From Candidatus Jacksonbacteria bacterium (GTDB lineage: Bacteria > Patescibacteriota > Patescibacteriia > UBA9629 > GWA2-43-13): a DNA stretch of 12,793 nucleotides. Where the stretch lies: positions 1 through 12,793 of the forward strand of contig JABIPD010000090.1 of assembly GCA_018698735.1 (NCBI GenBank), read 5' to 3'. Shown here in pieces: positions 1-5,707 of this stretch. The translations under genes and the position numbers were made by a program. The notes beneath the pieces were generated by a model. The model did no database searches, was not told where the DNA came from, and saw nothing but the letters and a program-made list of their open reading frames with translations. Within the stretch, counting starts at the first letter, position 1; the number at the start of each line of letters is the position of its first letter.

Positions 1-309
1 ATTCATCACCTTTTTCATCCATTTCTCGGTTAGCGCTTCTTCTATATCTACCCCTAGCCTATCTGCTGCAACAATCGCCATCCCAACAATATCTGCTAAT
101 TCTTTTGCCACCTCTGCTCGCGCTTCTTCATCGCTCACATATTTTTCTTCTCTACACTGTTTTCGTAAAATAAGCACTGCTTGCATGAATTCTCCAAACT
201 CTTCTCCTAATTTTAGCAATGCGAAATCTTCGTCCATATTAACATTATGCTGTTTTCCATATCTGGCAGCATTTTCGAGCACGTATTTTTGAATTTCTCT
301 AAACTCCAT
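1..309 (-). CDS. MazG-like nucleotide pyrophosphohydrolase (3' end missing)
   Basis: The first 103 residues of an all-helical MazG-type NTP pyrophosphohydrolase are visible; the C-terminus lies beyond the window. Such enzymes hydrolyse (d)NTPs to NMP and pyrophosphate with Mg2+ and usually act in nucleotide-pool cleaning. The metal-binding signature is present: an EExxE motif at residues 36-40 (GEEFGE) and ExxD at 70-73 (KELAD), separated by a charged linker. The start is an ATG at 309, and the preceding flavoprotein gene stops at 322-320, only 10 bases upstream, so the two are probably co-transcribed. No Shine-Dalgarno is visible. The family is fairly sure; the exact substrate (house-cleaning dNTPs, or a more specialised nucleotide) cannot be told from the fragment. 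Confidence 0.8.
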   Translation of the reverse strand, partial: MEFREIQKYVLENAARYGKQHNVNMDEDFALLKLGEEFGEFMQAVLILRKQCREEKYVSDEEARAEVAKELADIVGMAIVAADRLGVDIEEALTEKWMKKVMN

Positions 310-319
310 AGTTCAAATA

Positions 320-1699
320 TTATAATTGAGCTACAACTTCGTCGGCCGCATAGCTTAATGCCTCTCCTAGTGTTGGATGAGGATACGGGATAGCTAATAT
401 ATCATAAACTGTATCTCCGTGATAGATGTGAGCAATTACAACCTGCATTATATCTGTCGCCTGCACGCCCACAACCTGCATTCCTAAAATTTTCCCTGTC
501 TTTTTTTCTGCTATCAGCTTTATAAATCCTTCAGGCTCTGCCAAAGCAACAGCCTTGCCTATATCTTTCATTAAAACTTTTCCTACCACTACTGACTTCT
601 TTGCTTTCTTTGCATCTTGCTCGGTTATTCCTATTGTCCCTATCTCTGGCGAGCTAAAAATAACACTCGAAACCATAGTGTAATCCATCTTTTCTTTTTT
701 ACCTGCAACATTCGCGCCAGCCACTCTCCCTTCCATTCCAGCAACATACACCAAAGGAACTTTTCCGTTTATATCACCTGCAGCATAAATATTCGCTACA
801 TTTGTCTGTAAATAATCGTTTACCACAACAGAGCCTCTTTCGTCTGTTTTAATACCTGCATTTTCTATTGCTAATCCTTCTATTGCAGCCTTCCTACCGG
901 TTGCAACCATAACCTCTGCAACATTTATCTTTCTTTCGCTCTTGCCTACTGCAACAACCACCTCTTTTACTTTCTTCGTTTTATAAACTGATTCTACCTG
1001 CGCATTTAAAAGCACTTTTACTCCAAGTTTTTTAAGAGATGCGGCAATTTCGTCGCTAACGTCTTTATCAAACCTCGCAAGCAACCGAGGCGCTTGTTCT
1101 ATTATAGTAATCTCCACCCCCATATGTGCTAAAAAGGTCCCAATTTCTATGGCAATAATTCCGCCGCCAATAATAAGTAACGATTTCGGAAGTTTGGTTA
1201 AAAATAACGCCTCATCGCTCGTAATGTATCCAGCACTCTCTAATCCGCCAATCGGTGGCACAAAAACCTCCGATCCAGTTGCAATAACTATCTTTTCGGC
1301 AGTTAACGTTTTCTTTCCTACCTGAATTTCATGCTGATTAATAAATGCTGCCTCGCCTTTCATAACTTTTATTCCAGACGCTTGAATTCCTTTTTTTCTT
1401 TCGCCGGCAAATGTATTAGAAACCAAATATTTCACCCTATTTTGAACGCGCCGCCACTCAACAACAGGTTTTGTTGCTTTTATCCCTAGCGCGTCAGCCG
1501 ATTCTATCATCCGCTTTCTCTCTGCGGTTGCAATAATAGTTTTCGATGGCATACAGCCTTCGTTAGTGCACAAACTATATCCAAGCGCACGCTTTTCTAT
1601 CATGCAAATCTTTTTCACGCCGTTCTTTTTAGCCGATTGAGCCGCATTAAACCCTGCACTCCCTGTTCCTATAACAATAAGCTCGTAGTCGTATTTCAT
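320..1699 (-). CDS. Class I pyridine nucleotide-disulfide oxidoreductase (dihydrolipoamide dehydrogenase / mercuric reductase-like)
   Basis: A 459-residue flavoprotein, normal length for the family. It has an N-terminal FAD site (GTGSAG, 11-16), a redox-active CX4C disulfide (C44/C49 in CTNEGCMPSK), an NAD(P)H Rossmann motif (GGGIIAIEIG, 178-187), the second FAD motif AAGD (306-309) and a C-terminal dimerisation domain with the His-Glu dyad (H441, E446 in HPTLGE). The usual GGxC before the first cysteine is altered to GYSLC. Neither the N-terminal HMA domain nor the C-terminal CC pair of true MerA is present. No pyruvate/2-oxoglutarate dehydrogenase subunits are nearby; instead it follows a MerT-like gene and a thiol-redox cluster, so it may reduce a small disulfide or a thioredoxin-like partner. 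I chose the ATG at 1699: an upstream in-frame ATG at 1768 only adds 23 residues read from a palindromic repeat. Confidence 0.85.
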   Translation of the reverse strand: MKYDYELIVIGTGSAGFNAAQSAKKNGVKKICMIEKRALGYSLCTNEGCMPSKTIIATAERKRMIESADALGIKATKPVVEWRRVQNRVKYLVSNTFAGERKKGIQASGIKVMKGEAAFINQHEIQVGKKTLTAEKIVIATGSEVFVPPIGGLESAGYITSDEALFLTKLPKSLLIIGGGIIAIEIGTFLAHMGVEITIIEQAPRLLARFDKDVSDEIAASLKKLGVKVLLNAQVESVYKTKKVKEVVVAVGKSERKINVAEVMVATGRKAAIEGLAIENAGIKTDERGSVVVNDYLQTNVANIYAAGDINGKVPLVYVAGMEGRVAGANVAGKKEKMDYTMVSSVIFSSPEIGTIGITEQDAKKAKKSVVVGKVLMKDIGKAVALAEPEGFIKLIAEKKTGKILGMQVVGVQATDIMQVVIAHIYHGDTVYDILAIPYPHPTLGEALSYAADEVVAQL

Positions 1700-1803
1700 A
1701 TTTTTTTCTAAATTTCTATACAGACCACCCCTTACTCCCCTCCTTCTAAAGGAGGGGACAGGACTCATCTATGTTTAAAAGATGTCATTTTGACCGACCA
1801 GCT
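1700..1803. other. Intergenic gap with repeat material upstream of the flavoprotein gene
   Basis: This 104-base gap separates the MerT-like gene from the flavoprotein gene. It holds one copy of a perfect hairpin repeat (1737-1757) and, to its left, the string agaccacccc (1722-1731), which recurs beside the other hairpin copy at 4395-4404. No convincing -10/-35 pair or Shine-Dalgarno precedes the flavoprotein ATG at 1699; the bases directly before it are A/T-rich. Confidence 0.6.
1737..1757. repeat. 21-bp palindromic repeat, copy 1
   Basis: Two 9-base arms, cccctcctt (1737-1745) and aaggagggg (1749-1757), flank a 3-base loop cta. The same 21 bases occur unchanged at 4466-4486. No T-run follows on the minus strand, so it is not an ordinary intrinsic terminator. 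In the minus reading it encodes the false N-terminal peptide PSFRRRG of the flavoprotein reading frame. Confidence 0.85.
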
Positions 1804-2172
1804 TTATCCCCAAATAGAAAGCCATTTGCCAATATATTCTACCACCACGTACAACCAAAAGACATAGCCAGCAATACCAACCAATAACACTATTATTGAG
1901 GTATTTATAATTTCGTTTCTTTTGCGTTTTGCTTCATCTAACGAACAAACGCCTTTCTGCTTTTTAAAATAAATCAGCACACTTGCGATTAAAAGCACCA
2001 ACCCCAACAACCGAAACACCCATTTATAATCTCCATACAAATTATCGGTAAGCGAAGTTGCAAACGAAACCGTACTTAACCCCAAAAGCACCAATATTAC
2101 TGGAGCTAAACAACAGAGAGAGGCTGCAACCACTGGCAACCATACTATTTTTGCTATTTCTTTTATTTTCAT
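1804..2172 (-). CDS. MerT-like small integral membrane protein
   Basis: A 122-residue, three-helix membrane protein (TM segments near 8-36, 51-69 and 89-118). The first helix contains a vicinal cysteine pair, C20-C21, in the setting ASLCCLAPVILVLLGLS, closely resembling the first helix of the mercuric transporter MerT (ACCLGPLVLIALG). MerT also has cysteines in the loop between helices 2 and 3; here there is a single C76 followed by a charged stretch (DEAKRKR). The match in length, topology and CC position supports a MerT-like or related metal/thiol transport role, but transport of Hg(II) is inference and no merR, merP or merA with its diagnostic extra cysteines is seen. The start lies 3 bases after the upstream thioredoxin-like gene's stop, implying one transcript and probable translational coupling. 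Confidence 0.65.
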   Translation of the reverse strand: MKIKEIAKIVWLPVVAASLCCLAPVILVLLGLSTVSFATSLTDNLYGDYKWVFRLLGLVLLIASVLIYFKKQKGVCSLDEAKRKRNEIINTSIIVLLVGIAGYVFWLYVVVEYIGKWLSIWG

Positions 2173-2175
2173 ATA

Positions 2176-2751
2176 TTAGCTTTCTAAAAGTGATTCAATA
2201 TCCGACTCGCGGATATCTCCAGGAATAGTTCTTACCACCTCACCTTTTTTATTTATAAGCACATGGACGTTAGTATAGAATATGCCATAACTTTTTAAAG
2301 CAATTCTTCCTGGGTCTAGCACTATCGGAAAACTAATATTATACGACCTTCTAAACTGATCGACCGTAGATTTGCTTTCCTGCATATTTACTCCTATCAC
2401 CTCTACTTCGTCCTTATACTTATCGTACAACGAACTCAATATTGGCATATCTCGCTGGCAATTAGGACACCAGGTCGCAAAAAAATCTAACACTACTGGC
2501 TTATCGCCTTGATAACTCGAAAGCGTAATAGTGCCGTTATTTAAATCTTTCAACGTAAAATCTGGCGCCAATGGTTTAACTGGTTCTTTACGAACAATAG
2601 AAGCTGGCGGCTGTGTTCGCTGCTGTTGAACGTGGGTTGTTTCTTGCGCTAACGGTTCAGAGCTATTTGAATCCAGAGAAGAAGCACGAATAATTGCGTA
2701 TCCACCTGCAAGTACCACTACAACCACAATAAGTATTATTATTTTTTTCAT
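2176..2751 (-). CDS. TlpA/ResA-like membrane-anchored thioredoxin (cis-Pro replaced by Asn)
   Basis: A 191-residue protein with an N-terminal signal anchor (4-22), a Gln/Pro-rich extracytoplasmic linker (about 30-60) and a TlpA/AhpC-TSA-type thioredoxin domain (62-191) with the active site WCPNC (C95, C98). Such proteins reduce or isomerise disulfides outside the membrane and receive electrons from CcdA/DsbD, whose gene lies directly upstream. Oddity: the loop that normally carries the cis-proline reads FYTNVHVLIN, with Asn161 where most relatives have Pro. I placed the start at the ATG at 2751, directly before the hydrophobic anchor; an in-frame ATG at 2805 would add 18 arginine-rich residues encoded by an inverted repeat. 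No Shine-Dalgarno is visible. Whether it acts in thiol reduction, cytochrome c maturation or repair of oxidised proteins cannot be told. Confidence 0.85.
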   Translation of the reverse strand: MKKIIILIVVVVVLAGGYAIIRASSLDSNSSEPLAQETTHVQQQRTQPPASIVRKEPVKPLAPDFTLKDLNNGTITLSSYQGDKPVVLDFFATWCPNCQRDMPILSSLYDKYKDEVEVIGVNMQESKSTVDQFRRSYNISFPIVLDPGRIALKSYGIFYTNVHVLINKKGEVVRTIPGDIRESDIESLLES

Positions 2752-2762
2752 ATTTTTTTTTC

Positions 2763-2829
2763 GTAGAGACGCTTTGGTAAAGCGTCTTCTGGTGGTGAAC
2801 ATCAAGACGTATCACCGATACGTCTCTAC
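2763..2829. repeat. REP-like multi-hairpin element between ccdA-like and tlpA-like genes
   Basis: Outer arms gtagagacg (2763-2771) and cgtctctac (2821-2829) are perfect reverse complements. Within lie two further perfect 9-bp hairpins with 3-base loops: agacgcttt/aaagcgtct (2767-2775, 2779-2787) and agacgtatc/gatacgtct (2805-2813, 2817-2825). The arms share the agacg module, so a long outer stem and two small hairpins are alternative folds. This architecture is that of a REP/BIME-type intergenic element. No transposase gene is in the window. It lies between two genes of the same operon and could modulate mRNA stability. Confidence 0.75.
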
Positions 2830-2857
2830 AAGACAAACTTAATGACGACAAGATCAA

Positions 2858-3613
2858 TTAAAGATAATCCAGAAGTGCTTCGTAGTTTAGGAATCCTAAA
2901 AATTTATATCCGTATGAAATAAGGTAGCCCATATTATTAGTGACCAAAAGTATACCTAACAGAACAAGGAAAATACCACCTATAATAGAAATCGCTGTTG
3001 TAGCTTTGTTTAGTTTTTGAACAATAACTCCAGACGAACCGATTGCTGCTGCTATTATAATAAATGGAATCGCAAGCCCGAGCGAAAATACCGCCAGCAA
3101 AAACCCACCCTGAATTGCTGTAGAAGACGTAGAGGCTAGCAAAAGAATAGATCCTAAAATTGGTCCTACACATGGCGTCCAACCAAACCCGAAAGCAGAA
3201 CCAAGCAACAACGAATTTAAAGAAGTGTTTTGTCGAAAAAATTTAGGGGGTTTAAAATGAGTTTCTTTATTAAGAAATGGGATTCTTATAACATGCAGCA
3301 TAAACAGCCCAAATGCTATTACGAATATTCCGCCAATACGCGAAAGCCAAATTCGATACGGCACCAACGACTGCCCTACAAACCCAGCTAACGTTCCGAA
3401 TATAATAAAGATAAGACTAAATCCAACAGTAAATAATATACCGTTTAAAAGTATTTTCCGTTTTGCTGCTGCAGCTTTTTCTGGGTCTTGTAAATCTTTT
3501 AATGAAACCCCAGAAATAAAACTTAAATACCCTGGGACCAAAGGTAATGTACATGGTGCCAAAAAGGTTATTAAACCAGCAATAAACGCAGGAACAACAA
3601 GTGAAAAATCCAT
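2858..3613 (-). CDS. ccdA: CcdA-type cytochrome c biogenesis / thiol-disulfide transmembrane electron carrier
   Basis: A 251-residue polytopic membrane protein of the CcdA/DsbD-beta family. It moves reducing equivalents from cytoplasmic thioredoxin across the membrane to exported thioredoxin-like proteins. The two conserved redox cysteines are present in the expected proline-flanked settings: C21 (FLAPCTLPLVPGYLSF) and C148 (GFGWTPCVGPILGS). About six hydrophobic helices are visible, with a basic cytoplasmic loop near 110-128. The length equals typical CcdA. It is flanked on both sides by TlpA-like genes on the same strand, exactly the partners the family uses. The start at 3613 follows the upstream gene's stop by 59 bases; that gap holds an inverted repeat but no Shine-Dalgarno. 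Confidence 0.92.
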   Translation of the reverse strand: MDFSLVVPAFIAGLITFLAPCTLPLVPGYLSFISGVSLKDLQDPEKAAAAKRKILLNGILFTVGFSLIFIIFGTLAGFVGQSLVPYRIWLSRIGGIFVIAFGLFMLHVIRIPFLNKETHFKPPKFFRQNTSLNSLLLGSAFGFGWTPCVGPILGSILLLASTSSTAIQGGFLLAVFSLGLAIPFIIIAAAIGSSGVIVQKLNKATTAISIIGGIFLVLLGILLVTNNMGYLISYGYKFLGFLNYEALLDYL

Positions 3614-3625
3614 ATAAACATAACT

Positions 3626-3676
3626 ATGACGATAACAATAACTATGACAAAACTATCATGTTATCGTTATTGTCAT
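3626..3676. repeat. Imperfect inverted repeat overlapping the stop of the upstream tlpA-like gene
   Basis: Arms 3626-3642 (atgacgataacaataac) and 3660-3676 pair at 15 of 17 positions, with a 17-base loop. The two imperfect positions (3631/3671 and 3637/3665) are a wobble on one strand or the other. The right arm includes the TGA stop (3675-3673) of the thioredoxin-like gene. The arms are built of repeated (A/G)ATAAC units. No U-run follows on the minus strand, so it is more likely a processing or attenuation hairpin than a terminator. Confidence 0.6.
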
Positions 3677-4242
3677 TGTAATAATAACTTAGTTTTATCT
3701 CGCATTTCCTCTAGTGTCATGAATCCACGCTTATGGACCCGAATACGGCCGTTTGTGTCTATAAATAAAGTTTCTGGCATGCTAAATCCACCGATAGACC
3801 GATAAAAACTGTCGTCTGGATCTAACAAAAAGACCATATCATGGGTTACCCCTATTTCATCGGTATAGCCTTTTGCTTTCTCTAAAGACTCTGCCCTATC
3901 TATTGCTACTACTACTATATCATTTGCGAATTCTTTTTGTAATGCTGCGAAATCTGGCAATTCTTCTCGACAAAATGGACACCATGCAGCCCATGAATTA
4001 AGTATCAGTGCTTTGCCTTCAAAATCAGCCATCGATACTTGGTTGCCGTTATAATCTTGTAACAAAAACTCTGGAGCTGCACCTAAATCTTTTAATTCCA
4101 CTCTTTTTTCTGTGTTCGTTTTGTCTGGAGCAGGAGAAACCGTATTAGATTGAGTATTTCTACCTGTTATTATATACCCCACAACAGCAAGAACTATAAT
4201 AAAACCTACTATAAGAACAATTTTTGATGAATTAAATTTCAT
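3673..4242 (-). CDS. TlpA/ResA-like membrane-anchored thioredoxin
   Basis: A 189-residue protein: N-terminal membrane anchor (8-27), short linker (28-52), then a TlpA-like thioredoxin domain (53-189). It has the active site WCPFC (C88, C91), the FxxxLDP region (FLLDPDD, 138-144) and an intact cis-proline loop (FSMPETLFID, P156). It would act outside the membrane as a disulfide reductase fed by the CcdA homologue encoded immediately downstream. It differs from the second TlpA-like protein in this cluster in retaining the cis-proline, so the two are probably specialised for different substrates. The start at 4242 is the only ATG before the anchor; the 257-base gap upstream is full of repeats and shows no clear promoter. 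Confidence 0.88.
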   Translation of the reverse strand: MKFNSSKIVLIVGFIIVLAVVGYIITGRNTQSNTVSPAPDKTNTEKRVELKDLGAAPEFLLQDYNGNQVSMADFEGKALILNSWAAWCPFCREELPDFAALQKEFANDIVVVAIDRAESLEKAKGYTDEIGVTHDMVFLLDPDDSFYRSIGGFSMPETLFIDTNGRIRVHKRGFMTLEEMRDKTKLLLQ

Positions 4243-4261
4243 AGTGTTTTATAAATACGAT

Positions 4262-4391
4262 TTTTTCGTCATCCCTTCGAGGCTCTGCGCGCCCCGTCCT
4301 TGTGATGGGGAGCTGCATGTGAATGATCTCTGACGCGAACAAGAACAGAGATTCTTCACTCTCAGATGCTTCAGTTCAGAATGACGAAAAA
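4262..4391. repeat. About 130-bp element with perfect 11-bp terminal inverted repeats
   Basis: The ends tttttcgtcat (4262-4272) and atgacgaaaaa (4381-4391) are perfect reverse complements. Inside is a further hairpin, atctctg (4326-4332) with cagagat (4346-4352). The right half contains agagattcttc and cagaatgacgaaa, both of which recur in the same order at 9731-9741 and about 9773-9785, with unrelated sequence between them. The segment gccccgtccttgtg near 4290 recurs in inverted orientation in the second copy. The features fit a non-autonomous, MITE- or REP-like repeat. No target-site duplication was evident by eye. Confidence 0.65.
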
Positions 4392-4394
4392 CGA

Positions 4395-4486
4395 AGACCA
4401 CCCCCCGTCACTTCTCCGCCAGCCGGCGGGATCCGGACGGGGCAGGCCTTCCGCCAGCTGGCGGACCCCTCCTTCTAAAGGAGGGG
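4395..4486. repeat. GC-rich composite palindrome cluster, including 21-bp repeat copy 2
   Basis: Four nested or adjacent palindromes are visible. CCCCGTC (4403-4409) pairs with GACGGGG (4436-4442) and encloses CCGCC/GGCGG (4416-4420, 4425-4429). A perfect 16-bp palindrome tccgccagctggcgga follows at 4450-4465, and then the 9-bp-arm hairpin at 4466-4486, identical to the one at 1737-1757. The left edge, agaccacccc (4395-4404), also recurs at 1722-1731. The two loci are therefore related repeats, the one near 1737 being a shorter version. Confidence 0.75.
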
Positions 4487-4499
4487 AAACTTAAAAAAA

Positions 4500-5621
4500 T
4501 CATTTAAATAATTCGGTATCTGGATGCGCTGCAACCCAGCTAAACCAGAAATTCCCAAATGGGTTTATTCGTTCTTTGGTGCCATCTTCCATTTCTTCAA
4601 AAATTCTTACGGCATCGAGTTCTTTGTCATGCTCTAATACAATTGTTTTTCCTTCAAACGTGTCACGAACCGTTCCCCTCGTTGCTATAGCCGGCGGATA
4701 ATACGCCTTGGCTTTTCCATTTATAACAACTCCTAAAACAAAATCTTTGTCTTCTAATCTGCTGTCGGTTGCATTTACATCGAAAAACGTTCCTGGGGTT
4801 GTATAATAATCGCCATACGGATCAACCGTATATCTATCTTCGCTATAAATTCCGGTATCTTGCGAAAGCACCTCGCCGTCGGGGTATTCTTTTTTCCACT
4901 CCCCGAATCTAATTTGATCTGAAGGCAATACATTCAGCTGTGATCCAGCTAACTCACCACGAATAGCCTCTCCAAGAACCTGAGACCAATACGTGTCTGT
5001 TTTTCTGTCGTACATTACTAAATTCGAATTCCAAAGCTTGCCAGAAGTACCAAATTCAACGCGTTCACCTTGAACAAGCGGGTCGAACACTATTCCAGAA
5101 AGACACAACGGACAATAACTAATAAGTACTCTGTTGCCTTCTACTGTATCGTTTACAATTTCATGCCAAACCAAAATATTGAACGGATAAAATCTTGCAG
5201 TATTTCCTTTTGTATACGAAATCCCAGCTGTTTCGTCTGCCAACCAGCCCTCAGCAGCAGAGATTGAAACAAATTCAGGATTATCTATAGGTGGAATACC
5301 ATCTTTAGGTGGCCCGCCTCCTTTTATTTCATTCAGCGGCACCGTATGTTTTATACCTGCAGTAATCATAATCTCTTTTGTAGACGTTGTTACCGGCTCA
5401 AGCGTATCTGTTTGTTGCAAAATACCTTTTATCACCTCTTCTGCTGCTTTATTATCTTCGACCGTTGTAACAACCTCTCCATTTTGAATAACTGCTGTAT
5501 GTGTTTCTGGGTCTACAAAAAGTGAAATAACTCTATCCATATTTCCACGCAGAAAAAAAAGAGCAGCAACAAGTACAACCGCCACAATAGCTCCAACAGA
5601 TAAAAACGTTTGATCCCTCAT
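4500..5621 (-). CDS. DUF3179-family membrane-anchored protein with a CPLC motif
   Basis: A 373-residue protein with an N-terminal signal anchor (6-24), an extracytoplasmic linker and a DUF3179 domain from about 105 to the end. Family hallmarks visible are WLAD (126-129), the cysteine motif ISYCPLC (C170, C173), FGTSGKLWNSNLVMYDRKTDTYWSQ-like core (190-214) and the C-terminal FWFSWVAAHPDTELF segment. The function of DUF3179 is not established. The CxxC and its position upstream of a TlpA/CcdA set on the same strand hint at thiol or metal chemistry outside the membrane. I start at the ATG at 5621; an in-frame GTG at 5630 would add three residues. The 257-base repeat-rich gap after its stop makes co-transcription with the thioredoxin genes uncertain. 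Confidence 0.85.
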   Translation of the reverse strand: MRDQTFLSVGAIVAVVLVAALFFLRGNMDRVISLFVDPETHTAVIQNGEVVTTVEDNKAAEEVIKGILQQTDTLEPVTTSTKEIMITAGIKHTVPLNEIKGGGPPKDGIPPIDNPEFVSISAAEGWLADETAGISYTKGNTARFYPFNILVWHEIVNDTVEGNRVLISYCPLCLSGIVFDPLVQGERVEFGTSGKLWNSNLVMYDRKTDTYWSQVLGEAIRGELAGSQLNVLPSDQIRFGEWKKEYPDGEVLSQDTGIYSEDRYTVDPYGDYYTTPGTFFDVNATDSRLEDKDFVLGVVINGKAKAYYPPAIATRGTVRDTFEGKTIVLEHDKELDAVRIFEEMEDGTKERINPFGNFWFSWVAAHPDTELFK

Positions 5622-5633
5622 ATTAAACACTTA

Positions 5634-5659
5634 AAAGTTTAAGCAATTGATTAAACTTT
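5634..5659. promoter_or_regulatory. AT-rich inverted repeat upstream of the DUF3179 gene
   Basis: Arms aaagtttaa (5634-5642) and ttaaacttt (5651-5659) are perfect reverse complements around an 8-base spacer (gcaattga). It lies 12 bases before the DUF3179 ATG and 48 bases after the HAD gene's stop. It could be a dyad operator overlapping a minus-strand promoter or a weak hairpin; no U-run follows it. Confidence 0.35.
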
Positions 5660-5707
5660 AACAAAAAACACCCCCCACGTCAACAAACACTGTGCATAAC
5701 TACCGCC

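Larger units (their letters stand above)
4243..4499. other. Repeat-filled intergenic region
   Basis: 257 bases between the DUF3179 gene and the tlpA-like gene, both on the minus strand. It contains a 130-base element with 11-bp terminal inverted repeats (4262-4391), then a GC-rich palindrome cluster (4395-4465) and a second copy of the 21-bp hairpin (4466-4486). The block 4395-4465 is strikingly GC-rich compared with the AT-rich genes around it. No coding potential is apparent. Confidence 0.7.

Noticed and set aside
1700..1768. Upstream in-frame ATG giving the flavoprotein a 23-residue N-terminal extension
   Set aside because: The extension is encoded by the dispersed palindromic repeat at 1737-1757 and flanking repeat material, and the inner ATG at 1699 begins directly at the FAD-binding strand like family members.
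2752..2805. Upstream in-frame ATG giving the TlpA-like protein an 18-residue arginine-rich extension
   Set aside because: It is encoded by the REP-like inverted repeat; the ATG at 2751 gives a normal signal anchor.
4262..4486. Possible CRISPR array in the repeat-rich gap
   Set aside because: There are no regularly spaced identical repeats with unique spacers; the repeats are palindromic elements of different kinds and no cas gene is present.
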